From NCBI RefSeq assembly GCF_000372725.1, contig NW_005199305.1, positions 23,480 through 87,479 of the forward strand: a DNA stretch of 64,000 nt, read 5' to 3'. The position numbers were made by a program, and so were the translations under genes. The notes under the pieces are model-generated. The model made no database searches, was not told the DNA's origin, and saw nothing but the letters and a program-made list of their open reading frames with translations. Source of the DNA: Emiliania huxleyi CCMP1516 (lineage: Eukaryota; Haptophyta; Isochrysidales; Noelaerhabdaceae). Below are positions 49,841 to 58,950 of the stretch, piece by piece. Positions within the stretch are counted from its first letter, which is position 1, and each line of letters begins with the position of its first letter.

Positions 49841-50350
49841 ATGCTCTCCGCCTCCGTCCCGCAGCCTCCTCCCCCCTCCCCGGACCCACCGGCCGCCAGC
49901 CCCGTTCCCGCTCGAGCTCCGTCGCCCGGACTGCGAGTGTCCTTGCTCGCGCCATCTGCAGAAGGCCGGTCGGCCTCGCCGCCACCGCCGCCGCCCGCTC
50001 CGCCCGCCTCAGCGCCCGGGTCCCTGGACGCCGTGCTCGCCCGCCGCCGCTCGATCGCCGATGCGCCCGTGGAGCCGCCGCGCTGCTCCAAGCGCAGCTC
50101 CGCCGACCCCAGCTCCTCCGCCGAACCCACGGAGCGGCAGAGCAAGCGCCGCTCGCTGGAGTTGCAGCTTCCGGCGCGGGTGGAGCGCCGCATCACCTTC
50201 TCGGAGCTGAGGGAGCTGGCCAGCTCGTACGCCTCGGAGCTCCTGTGTCCGAAGAATACCAACCGCGCCCACTCCTCCTTCGACGCGACACTCTCCGACC
50301 TGGTGCTCGAGCCCGTGGCGCCGAGCCATGACCCGAGCACTGAGCCGTGA
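49841..50350 (+). CDS. Proline/serine-rich hypothetical protein
   Basis: 169 residues from the ATG at 49841. An ACAG sits 17 bp upstream, so this may be a later exon of a spliced gene. The N-terminal half is Pro/Ser/Ala-rich and disordered. A short conserved-looking C-terminal block (ARVERRITFSELRELASSYA, TNRAHSSFDATLSDLVLEP) may be a binding motif. The opposite strand is also open, so strand choice is moderate. Confidence 0.45.
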   Translation: MLSASVPQPPPPSPDPPAASPVPARAPSPGLRVSLLAPSAEGRSASPPPPPPAPPASAPGSLDAVLARRRSIADAPVEPPRCSKRSSADPSSSAEPTERQSKRRSLELQLPARVERRITFSELRELASSYASELLCPKNTNRAHSSFDATLSDLVLEPVAPSHDPSTEP

Positions 50351-50842
50351 GCCATGCGAGACCTGATCAGAGCTGAAGGGGAGAGAGAGTCTCGCGCGCA
50401 TCGAGGCCGGGGCCGCCGAGCTTCATGGTGGGCAGCGCGGACGAAGTACATGAGGAGGGCGGTGTTGTGCATAGGGTCGAGCATATGCTCCCTCTGGAGC
50501 GCGTTTTTTCATTTTTGTGCGCGCGTGCTAGTGATATGTTTCTACGCAACCAGTCCTTTGTACCTGGCGAACTGTACCGAATACGGCATTGTGCGGTACT
50601 GTACTCTTCCACACAACACGCGCACCGCCGCACCGGCAACACGCGCATGTGCCGGGCTGTCGCCATGCGCATGCATGTCGCTAGCGCCTCGGCACCTGGC
50701 GCCTGCGCGCGGCGAGAGATCCACGCGTCGACTTGTTCCGAATTGGCCCGACCCCGAGGCCGCGTTCGCGCGCGCTGCCCGCCGGGTCCGTCCCCCGCCG
50801 CCCCAGGCGCGTCCTGCGGCCTGGTGCGTCGACCCGCGGCCG

Positions 50843-52150
50843 TCACGAGGCTGTCGCAGGCCAGCCGGCGGACAGCCGCAGGCTGGGGCAGCCCAGCTGC
50901 CTGCGTAGCAGCTGGTGGATGGCGAGGGCCTCGCGGCTGCACCGCTCCACGCCGGCGGACAACTCAGACACACCGACGGCGACGCCGTCGTCGAGCTGGC
51001 GCCGCTGCTGGAGGAGGCGGTGCAGCGCCTCCTGCAGCGCGCTGCACTCGGCCTGCTGCCGGCGCAGCGTCGGGACCGTCGCGCGCGTCTGCTGCGGCGG
51101 CGCGGCGGTGGCGCCCGGCTCGAGCGTGCCGTCGAACGGTGCCGCCGCCTCGGGCGCCGAAAGCCCGCCGCGCCTACAGTGCGGAGTACGCCGACGTGAG
51201 GGCGGGAAGGCGGTCTTGCGTAGCGTCTTCAGAGCACCGCGTGAAGACAACGGGGAGGAAGACAGTGAATACAGCGGAACACGGGTGAATACGGCGGAGT
51301 CCGCCTCCTCTCGGGCGCTGGTTGGGAGACATGAACACACGCTTCTAGCCCGCCGCGCCCGTCCAGCAGCAAGCAGAGCAGCGACGCGCGCAGCGACCAC
51401 AGCGCCGCAGGAGAGGAGGCTTGCACAAGAAGCTGAGCGCGATGCCAGCCGCCGCCGCCGCCGCCACCGCCGCCACCACCGCCGCCGCCGCCGCCACCGC
51501 CGCCACCGCCGCCACCGCCGCCGCCGCCGCCACCGCCACCACCGCCACCGCTGCCACCACCGCCGCCACCGCTGCCACCGCCACCGCTGCCACCACCGCC
51601 GCCGCCGGGCGTATCGTCGAGAGTGAGCCTCATCGACACTTCTTCGCCGCTCGGGAGTGCGGCCACAGCGCTGGTGCTCCTGAGGTCAGGTCAGGTACAC
51701 TTCTCCACACACACGAGGTGGTGGGGCAAGGGCCAGGCGACCCTCGCGTCTCCACGTCTAACGACAGGCGCCCCACGGCATTCAAAGTGCAAGGCCCAGT
51801 GCGCGTGGGTGAGGTGTGTGTGGTGCTCCTCGAGAGCGCGCGCATGCCGCCGGTCGAGACGGAGAGGCCGGCGCTCGCCTGGCCGAGATACAGCCGAGAT
51901 ACAGCCGAGATACAGCCGAGATACAGCCGAGATACAGCCGAGATACAGCCGAGATACAGCCGAGATGTCATCTCGGGTCATCTCGGGTCATCTCGGGTCA
52001 TCTCGGGTGATCTCGGGTGATCTCGGGTGATCTCGGGTGATCTCGCTCGCCGCCGAGAGGGCCGAGCCGGCGAGCAGGGTCTGCAGCAGCGAACGCATCG
52101 CAGGGGCGGGTGCGGAGATGCGGAGACGAAACTGGGTCTCGTCGGCGGTG

Positions 52151-52189
<39 letters not shown>

Positions 52190-54833
52190 AGCGCGGGCGG
52201 CGGCAGCGATCCGCGCCGCTGCGCTCTCGCGGCATGGAGCAGGCGGGCGGCGGCGTGTTGGACGGCGAGAGAGCCTTGGAGCGCCAGCGGGGGGTGCGAG
52301 CGCGGGCAGCGGAGATGGTGGAGGGGGAGGAGCGGGAAGGAGCCGAGCAGCAAGGGCGCGGTGAAATCGTTCTCGGCCCGCTCGCCGGCGGGCGGCGGAG
52401 AGAAGGCGGACCTTCCAGCGGCGCCGCCCGCCGCCCCCGCCGCGGGGGCGGAGAAGGTAGCGGCGACGAGTAGCCGCGCGGGGCGGGTGGGCTCCTACGG
52501 GTACTCTCGGGTACTCTCGGGTACTCTCGGGTACTCTCGGGTACTCTCGGGTACTCTCGGGTACTCTCGGGTACTCTCGGGTACTCTCGGGTCATCTCGG
52601 GTCATCTCGGGTCATCTGCAGCCGCGTGGGGCGGGAGGGCTCCTCGATCCGCAGCGGCAGCGGCAGCTGCCACGTCGCACCGGCGGGCGCCCCCCCGAGA
52701 GGCAAGCAGCAGGCGCGAGCGCTCGGCGCGGCGCCGCCAGATGGAGGCAGGGCGGCGCGCTGCAGCANNNNNNNNNNNNNNNNNNNNNNNNNNNNNNNNN
52801 NNNNNNNNNNNNNNNNNNNNNNNNNNNNNNNNNNNNNNNNNNNNNNNNNNNNNNNNNNNNNNNNNNNNNNNNNNNNNNNNNNNNNNNNNNNNNNNNNNNN
52901 NNNNNNNNNNNNNNNNNNNNNNNNNNNNNNNNNNNNNNNNNNNNNNNNNNNNNNNNNNNNNNNNNNNNNNNNNNNNNNNNNNNNNNNNNNNNNNNNNNNN
53001 NNNNNNNNNNNNNNNNNNNNNNNNNNNNNNNNNNNNNNNNNNNNNNNNNNNNNNNNNNNNNNNNNNNNNNNNNNNNNNNNNNNNNNNNNNNNNNNNNNNN
53101 NNNNNNNNNNNNNNNNNNNNNNNNNNNNNNNNNNNNNNNNNNNNNNNNNNNNNNNNNNNNNNNNNNNNNNNNNNNNNNNNNNNNNNNNNNNNNNNNNNNN
53201 NNNNNNNNNNNNNNGATGGAGAGAGACGGGGAGGGATGGGGAGAGATGGGGACAGATGGGGAGAGATGGGGAGAGATGGGGAGAGATGGGGAGAGATGGG
53301 GAGAGATGGGGAGAGATGGGGAGAGACGGGGAGAGATAGGGAGAGATGGGGAGAGATGGGGAGAGATGGGGAGAGATGGGGAGAGATGGGGAGAGACGGG
53401 GAGGGATGGGGAGAGATGGGGAGAGACGGGGAGAGATGGGGAGATACGGGGAGATATGGGGAGATATGGGGAGATATGGGGAGATCTCGCCTCTGCGAGC
53501 GGCGACGCCTCGCCGGCGGGCGGCAGGGCGACCACAAAGGCGGCGTGGTCCGAGGTGCAGAGCAGCCTCGACCCAACCCTCTGCGGAGGCGCGCGCAGAG
53601 GCGCGCGCAGGGCGCACGCGGCGCGCACGGTCGCGGGGAGCTGCCACAGCTCGCGCCGGAGGGCGCCTATTGAGTGAAGTCTTCGATGAGCCGAATGAAT
53701 CCATTCGAGCTGCCACAGCTCGCGCCGGAGGGCGCCGCCGCGGCCGGCCGAGAGCAGCAGCAGCTCGCCTAGAGGGGTCCGAGAAGGGTCCGAGAAGAGG
53801 CGCCCGACAGGCGCCGAGAGCCGCCGCAGCAGCAGCAGCACGCCCGCTCGAAACAGCACCGCGACCGCGTCGCTCGCGCCGCCCTCCTCAGACGGCGGGC
53901 ACGCGAGAAGCTGCACAGCTCCGCCTCCCACCCGCAGCCGCGGCTCGGCCGGGGAGGGCGCCACCGCCACCGCCGCGGCGTCGTCGGCGTCGGCGGCGGA
54001 GAGGCGGGACGCGTGTAGCGTTCCGCTGTCGTCAGCGTGCAGCATCCTTAGGCCGGGGTAGGGGAGGATGGGTTCGGGTACCGTGGGGTAGGGGAGGATG
54101 GGTTCGGGTACCGTGGGGTAGGGGAGGATGGGTTCGGGTACCGTAGGGTAGGGGAGGATGGGTTCGGGTACCGTGGGGTAGGGGAGGATGGGTTCGGGTA
54201 CCGTAGGCCGGTCCCGCCAACGAGGGCGTGGAAGAGGGCGGGGGCGAGCGGGGAGGCGGCCGCTGCGCCGCCGCACGCCGCCGCGCCTTCGCCGGCGTTC
54301 CTGACCACGAGCACTGGCGCGAGACGGGCATCGCACATCGCGCCGCACCCCGCCGGCAGAAGACCGCGGGGCAGCGCGTCGGCGCGCGCGAGGAGCGGCC
54401 TCGCCGCGGCGGCGAGCGCCGCGAAGCTCCGCATCAGCGGCGCCTCCACCTGCTGCGCGTCGCCAGCCACCGAGGGAAGGCTCCACTCGGACGCGTCCTC
54501 GCCGGCGGGCGGCGGCGTCCGCTGTCGCTTGGCTCCGCACGCGGCCGCGGCCGCCGGAGCCGCGCCGAGCCTCCAGCGGCGGCCGTCCGCCGTCACGGCG
54601 CTGACCGCGACCGCACTGCCCGTGGCCGAGTCCCACTGCAGGAGCACCGCTCGCGAAGGAAGCCGCCACGTGCGCAGCCGCTCACCGCCGCGGAGCAGGT
54701 GGACGAGGTGGCCGCAGACGGTGACCGCGACCAGGTTCGGCGGGCGGGTGGCGAGCAGCGGCTCGTTGTCCTGGAGAGGCGACAGAGCGTGGGAGTCGAG
54801 GAGAGAGGTGGCGATGGCGGGAAAGGCAGCCAT
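50843..54833 (-). CDS. β-propeller/coiled-coil protein, possibly FAAP100-like, with tandem-array introns
   Basis: Exon 1 (54,833-54,202) starts MAAFPAIATSLLDSHALSPL, with β-rich LVAVTVCGHLVHLLRGGERL and VLLQWDSATGSAVAVSAV. Intron 54,047-54,201 (GT-AG) is an array of 30-bp units. Exon 2 runs MLHADDSGTLHASRLSAADA to ALPPAGEASPLAE. The next intron (candidate GC donor at 53,490) is a 10-bp array running into the 447-base gap. Then come RIEEPSRPTRL, a 10-bp-array intron (about 52,495-52,619), and LLVAATFSAPAAG to QTLLAGSALSAAS. A further array intron precedes SMRLTLDDTPGG, a poly-Gly run and AQLLVQASSPAALWSLRASL. The last exon is a coiled coil (ALQEALHRLLQQRRQLDDG, LAIHQLLRRQLG) ending at 50,843. 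A propeller followed by a helical end of this type resembles the Fanconi protein FAAP100, but only weakly. Confidence 0.5.
51170..51348 (+). repeat. Dispersed repeat family D, copy 1
   Basis: About 180 bp related (~75% by eye) to 62,463-62,640. Shared blocks are TACGCCGAC.TGAGGGCG, TTCAGAGCACCGCGTGA and GTTGGGAGACA...CGCTTCTAG. Here it falls in a probable intron near the 3' end of the FAAP100-like gene. Confidence 0.75.
51448..51607. repeat. (GCC/ACC)n trinucleotide tract
   Basis: About 50 imperfect CCG/CCA triplets. On the reverse strand they encode a Gly-rich run within the FAAP100-like reading frame; on the + strand they would encode Ala/Thr. Confidence 0.95.
51884..52046. repeat. Back-to-back minisatellites, 11-bp and 10-bp units
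   Basis: Seven CGAGATACAGC units (51,884-51,960) are followed by about eight ATCTCGGGTC/G units (51,969-52,046). The two arrays share CCGAGAT in opposite orientation. They meet at CGAGATGTCATCTCG, a perfect inverted repeat around a 3-base centre. Confidence 0.95.
52500..52617. repeat. 10-bp minisatellite GTACTCTCGG / GTCATCTCGG
   Basis: Nine copies of GTACTCTCGG then three of GTCATCTCGG (the last incomplete). The array occupies an intron of the reverse-strand gene and is bounded by a duplicated 25-bp exon sequence. Confidence 0.95.
52768..53214. other. Assembly gap (447 N)
   Basis: Run of N inside the FAAP100-like gene. Its right edge is a 10-bp tandem array, so the gap probably marks unassembled repeat plus exon sequence. 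Confidence 1.
53215..53490. repeat. 10-bp minisatellite GAGAGATGGG
   Basis: About 27 units of GAGAGATGGG with GAGAGACGGG and GAGGGATGGG variants, turning into GAGATATGGG toward the right edge. Lies in an intron of the reverse-strand gene; its left end is lost in the gap. Confidence 0.97.
54052..54202. repeat. 30-bp minisatellite filling an intron
   Basis: Five units of exactly 30 bp containing GGTACCGTGGGGTAGGGGAG. The unit is a multiple of three with no stop on the coding strand, so retaining the intron would add a PNPSSPT repeat without breaking the frame. Confidence 0.97.
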
Positions 54834-55410
54834 TATCAAAAAGAAGAAACCCGAGTTTTCTGCTCTGCGCGCGCGCGAAAAACCAATACCACTCACACAC
54901 ACAGGGCGCATGCGTAACGACGCTGCTACAGATGCACTCGGGGGACCGGGGTTAAAACTGCTGAATGAAGCCATGCGTGACCTACTACGATCTACCTTGG
55001 AGCAGGTGTGGTGGACGCCTCATGGGGGTGCGCACTCGCGGAGACCGGGTGGCGAGGCGCTCCTCCCGCCGCTTTTGCAAATGTGGTCCGCACAGAACTG
55101 AGGGTTGCGCCCTGGCCACCTTGCCGTGAAGTTGGCTGCCGCAAGCGCGAGCGCCATGTCGGACAACACACGACCTCGCAGGATATCATGTTTGCATGTT
55201 TCAAGGGACGGGCGTGCCGCGCCCGTCGAGAAGGGAATGAGGGTAGTGTTACGCGCTACAGTAGTCTCGAGGTCTCGAGGTTGAATCCTTTAGGGGGGGG
55301 GGGTAGCTAGTCACACATCCATTATAGGCAGACGAGGCTAGTACGCGTTCGGCCTCGGTGCGTTGAAGACTTACTGGCTGGCTGGATCGTCGGCGGCATG
55401 ATATTCGCTC
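54834..55410. other. Intergenic between divergent genes
   Basis: 5' flanks of the FAAP100-like (-) and GNAT-like (+) genes. Includes a G-run at about 55,293-55,302. No gene seen. Confidence 0.5.
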
Positions 55411-56147
55411 GTGAAAGTGACGCCGCTCTCCGCCGACTGCTCGGCGTCGATGGGGTCCTTCTTTTCGCCACGAATGCACGTCGCTCGAGTTCTGGCTGAA
55501 CTATGTACATGTGGTGCTTCGCCATCGCCGGATGCGGGATGGAGCGTGACTTGCGTCGTACTTGCCCTTTTGCCCAAGCTTATCAACGATTGTGCGCCGC
55601 TCGTCGCACTCCTCACTCCCCATCTCCCCGATGTCCACATGCTCTCCCAGAGCGTGCTCTCGCTGCAGGTGTGAACAGACTGCAGGTGTTAATAGATTGC
55701 AGGTGTGCACAGAGCGTGCTCTCGCTGCAGGTGGACGAGCTCAACGGACCCGCCCTCCAGCTCTACCGCGGGCTCGGCTACGAGGTGGCAGCCGCAGAGG
55801 CGCGCCAGCACCGCTGGGAACGGACGCTCTTCATGCGTCCAGCTGCGAACAGGTGGTCGGCAGGGAGCGCGCGTCCACCACGCCGTCGAGGTGGCGGCCT
55901 CGCCCCTCCGCTCCTTCGGGTCGCGACATCGCCCCGAGCTCACCCGTGCTCGCCCCGAGATCACCCTAGGTATCGCCTCGTCTCGAAGCTACTGCTCGGC
56001 GGTGTGCGGGAGCGGACCTTGCTCGTGCTGCAGAAGCCGCGGCCGCCCGCTGCGGCCGAGGCGGCGGAGCCGGAGGTGCCTCGCGGGCTTGGTGTTGTGG
56101 GGCGGTTGCTGTTCGGCGTGAGGTGCCGTTTGAAAGCGCTCAGATAA
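55411..56147 (+). CDS. GNAT acetyltransferase-like protein, probably partial
   Basis: The C-terminal GNAT signature is clear: VDELNGPALQLYRGLGYEV, with the N-x-x-A-x-x-L-Y and G-Y/F motif that ends the acetyl-CoA-binding fold. Upstream an open frame reads VALLTPHLPDVHMLSQSVLS and meets it through an intron at 55,669-55,730 (GTGTGA...TGCAG) that joins LSLQ to VDEL exactly. The RxxGxG/A acetyl-CoA loop expected before this region is not visible, so upstream exons are missing or decayed. After the domain the frame runs through RWSAGSARPPRRRGGGLAPP to a stop at 56,145; part of that may be intronic, since it includes ACCCGAG-like units (about 55,930-55,970). Confidence 0.5.
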
Positions 56148-56187
56148 AAACAAAACTGAAAATCTGGCCGGCACGTCGCCCTAGCCA

Positions 56188-56574
56188 ATGGTACCGACCC
56201 AGGTCATGACCGCCACTTTGCTGCACACTTTGACCTCAACCCGCGGCGCGCTGCGCGGCTCTCCGAGCGCGAGAGGAGTCGTCTACGAGGCGGCGGCGAG
56301 CGCAGGCGGCGGCGGCGCGGCGGCGCGGCGGCGGATCGCGGCGCAGACAACGGCAGGAATCTGCGGCAGGCTGCTGCCTGCTGCTACAGCAGCAGCTGCT
56401 GCTGCTACTGCTCCGCCGCTGCCGATTGTGGACACGATTCCCCCGATCACCCAGCCCGCCCGCTCCGCCCCACCCGCCCGCCTCTCCCCGCTTGCCCGCC
56501 CGCCCGCCCGCCCGCCCGCCCGACCGCCCGACCGACCACCCATTCCCATCACCATCTCACATACCTTCATATAG
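56188..56574 (+). CDS. Low-complexity open frame, doubtful gene
   Basis: 128 residues with Ala-rich (ATAAAAAATAPPLP) and Arg-Pro-rich (RPPARPPARPPDRPP) runs derived from CTG and GCCC repeats. No family features. The opposite strand is open too. Confidence 0.2.
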   Translation: MVPTQVMTATLLHTLTSTRGALRGSPSARGVVYEAAASAGGGGAAARRRIAAQTTAGICGRLLPAATAAAAAATAPPLPIVDTIPPITQPARSAPPARLSPLARPPARPPARPPDRPPIPITISHTFI

Positions 56575-56598
56575 GCGCTCGAGACCTCCTCTCGCTAC

Positions 56599-57171
56599 CT
56601 ACTCGCTGCCTCGGGGGAGGAGGGGAAGAAGTCGAGCGGGCGCCACTGCGCTCGCCGTCCCGAGGCCCCTCCCCGAAAGGCAAGTTTTAGACCCATGAAA
56701 CCGAGACCCCTCCCCCCCCGCCCCGATCCCCCCGCCCCCTTGCTCCCCTCCCCCCCTCGGGAGGGCCGAACTGAGGCGCCCGAGGGGACCCCGCAATTCC
56801 CTTCCCCCCTCGGAGGGCCGGACTGAGGCGTCGAGGGCCCCACTCTTTCCTTCGCATAGCGGCCACTCTTCGGATCGCTGGTCGAGCGACCCGGGGGATG
56901 CCCCGCGCGCCTGACCCAGGCGCGGAAACGAATCTGCGAGGCGTGGCCGCTCATGCGGCCCGATGGGGAGGAACGGGGCAAGCCCCCTCCAACCCACCCG
57001 CGCTAGGTCTCGGGTTTGACGCATGGGGTCACTCCCGCGAAACTCGTGAACTAGCCGGGGCAGTCGGAGAAGGGGCAACTCCGTGCACTGACGGTCGGCC
57101 GTCAGAAAACACGCCTCCGTGGCTCGGGTTACACCAATCCTCGCTACCCAACGCGGCCAAAGGATATCCAC
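56599..57171 (-). CDS. Unrecognised open frame upstream of NHL-BTB 2
   Basis: 190 residues starting at 57171, including ACFLTADRQCTELPLLRLPR and GWRGLAPFLPIGPHERPRLA. The character differs from neighbouring genes: few Ala runs, mixed hydrophobics. The 3' half is G-rich with a duplicated GAGGGCCG.ACTGAGGCG block (56,761 and 56,812). It lies head to head with NHL-BTB 2. It could be a real divergent gene, a repeat-derived frame, or chance. Confidence 0.25.
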   Translation of the reverse strand: MDILWPRWVARIGVTRATEACFLTADRQCTELPLLRLPRLVHEFRGSDPMRQTRDLARVGWRGLAPFLPIGPHERPRLADSFPRLGQARGASPGSLDQRSEEWPLCEGKSGALDASVRPSEGGRELRGPLGRLSSALPRGGGEQGGGGIGAGGEGSRFHGSKTCLSGRGLGTASAVAPARLLPLLPRGSE

Positions 57172-57231
57172 CTCGAGAACCTCGGGAGAGAACCGACCCA
57201 GGCTCGTCCCGAATCCAGCCCCATCAGTCCT

Positions 57232-58950
57232 ATGGCGGCAGCCGCCCGCAAGCGCGCCCGCACCGGCGGCGGCGGCGAGGAGGACGAGGAGCCCGTGCCG
57301 GTCGCGGGTGGCTTCGAGGCGCCCATCTTTGGCGCGCGCGTGTATGGCCAGGTGACCACGCTCACGCTCGAGGGCGAGGACGGCCCTCTATCGCTCGGTC
57401 CGGTTGGCGTCGCGAGCGACCACGCGGGCGCCTGGTACGTCGCGACGAAGGACTCGCTGCTGCACGTCTCGGCGGCCGGGCGCGTGCGCCGCGTGGCAGC
57501 CTTGCCGGCAAGCAACGTCTTCAACAGCATTGCTGTCAGCCCGGACAGGAGCGCGGCGTTTGTGGCGGACTACAGCAACCACAAGATCCGGCGGGTGGAG
57601 GTGGCGACGGGCGAGGTGACCACGCTTGCGGGAAGCGGCGGCGAGGGCGAGGCCGATGGCGTGGGCGATGCGGCGGAGTTCTGCGGCCCAACTGCCATCA
57701 CCATCAACCCAGGCGGCGGCGCGCTGTTTGTGGCGGACCAAGACAACCACAAGATCCGGCGGGTTGAGGTGACTACGGGCGAGGTGACGAGTATCGCGGG
57801 CAGCGGCGAGCCTGGCGACGCGGACGGCGTGGGCGATGCGGCGGAGTTCTGCGGCCCACGCGGCCTTGCCATCAGCCCAGACGGCGGCGCGCTGTTTGTG
57901 GCGGACCAAGGCAACGACAAGATCCGGCGGGTGGAGGTGACGACAGGAGAGGTGACGACGGTCGCTGGAAGCGTCAACGAGGACGAGGGGGGCAACGCTG
58001 ATGGCGTGGGCGACGCGGCGCAGATCGACGGCCCATCTGGCATCGCCATCAGCCCAGACGGCGGCGCGCTGTTTGTGGCGGACTTAGGCAACAACAAGAT
58101 CCGGCGGGTTGAGGTGGCGACGGGCGCGGTGACGACGATCGCGGGCAGTGGCAACGAGGGCAGCACTGACGGCGTGGGCGACGCAGCGGAGTTCAACGAA
58201 CCACTCGAAATCGCCATCAGCGCCGGCGGGAGCACTCTTCTGGTCCGCACAAAGTTTACGGTTGGTTCGAGAGGTGGCCTCCGCCAGGTCTGCCTGGTTG
58301 CGCCTACTCCGCCTCCCTCCTTTGCCCCGATCGTCGTTCCGCCCTCCACCTTCTCCGCCGACATGGCGAAGACGTGGGGCGACGCCTCCCTCCCGCAGGG
58401 CATGGTCACCTTCCTGGTCGGCGACGACGAGGAGCGCATCGAGCACGTGAGCAAGTGCAACCTCTGCGCCCGGTCCGTTGTCTTTCGGACCATGTTTGGC
58501 ATCGGCATGAAGGAGCGCGACGCCGCCGAGGTCACGGTGTCCCACACCGACCTCGCCAGCTTCACTGCCCTTGTCCGCTACCTCCTCACCGACAACTTCG
58601 ACCTCGGCGAGGAGGAGGGCGGCAGGGCGCAGCGCGCGCTCGACCTGCGGGAGCTGGCGCAGATGTACCAGGTGCCGCGCCTCGAGCTGCTCTGCGCGCA
58701 GGCGCTGCAGGAGAGCGTCGCGCCGGCGACCGCCGTGCCGCTGCTCGAGGCGGCGCACACGACGGGCGACGGGCGGCTCCTCGCGCAGTGCCGCCGCTAC
58801 GTGGCCGACCACGCCGCCGAGGTGCGGGCGAGCGGCGGCGTGGAGCAGCTGCGTGACCTGGGCGTGGCCAAGGGGCTGCTCGGCGACGCGCTCGACCAGG
58901 TGGCGGAGCTGAAGGGCGCGATGCGCGCGCTCCGCGTCGCGGAGAGCTGA
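57232..58950 (+). CDS. NHL-repeat BTB/BACK protein, copy 2
   Basis: 572 residues in a single exon, nearly identical to the gene at 37,969 over most of its length. It has five NHL-type propeller repeats (unit ALFVADQGNDKIRRVEVTTG), the same Pro-rich linker, BTB (RTMFGIGMKERDAAEV) and BACK segments. It ends ALRVAES rather than ALR. Differences cluster in the propeller, including an inserted VNEDEGGNADG stretch, while BTB/BACK is almost unchanged. That fits divergent substrate binding with a conserved adaptor end, though gene conversion of the 3' half is also possible. Upstream DNA is unrelated to that of copy 1. Confidence 0.9.
   Translation: MAAAARKRARTGGGGEEDEEPVPVAGGFEAPIFGARVYGQVTTLTLEGEDGPLSLGPVGVASDHAGAWYVATKDSLLHVSAAGRVRRVAALPASNVFNSIAVSPDRSAAFVADYSNHKIRRVEVATGEVTTLAGSGGEGEADGVGDAAEFCGPTAITINPGGGALFVADQDNHKIRRVEVTTGEVTSIAGSGEPGDADGVGDAAEFCGPRGLAISPDGGALFVADQGNDKIRRVEVTTGEVTTVAGSVNEDEGGNADGVGDAAQIDGPSGIAISPDGGALFVADLGNNKIRRVEVATGAVTTIAGSGNEGSTDGVGDAAEFNEPLEIAISAGGSTLLVRTKFTVGSRGGLRQVCLVAPTPPPSFAPIVVPPSTFSADMAKTWGDASLPQGMVTFLVGDDEERIEHVSKCNLCARSVVFRTMFGIGMKERDAAEVTVSHTDLASFTALVRYLLTDNFDLGEEEGGRAQRALDLRELAQMYQVPRLELLCAQALQESVAPATAVPLLEAAHTTGDGRLLAQCRRYVADHAAEVRASGGVEQLRDLGVAKGLLGDALDQVAELKGAMRALRVAES

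Noticed and set aside
52037-53677. Long frames running through the N gap
   Set aside because: The frame is open only because N codons cannot be stops. The Arg-Asp-Gly-Glu repeats on the + strand come from the 10-bp array.
54052-54202. Regular 30-bp repeats resembling a CRISPR array
   Set aside because: The units are contiguous with no unique spacers, there are no cas genes, and the genome is eukaryotic. It is a minisatellite in an intron.
55190-55300. Possible tRNA from a GGTTGAATCC box-B-like motif
   Set aside because: No matching A box at the right distance and no cloverleaf could be drawn.
56650-57200. Ribosomal RNA fragment
   Set aside because: The composition suggested rDNA, but no universally conserved rRNA segment could be recognised on either strand.
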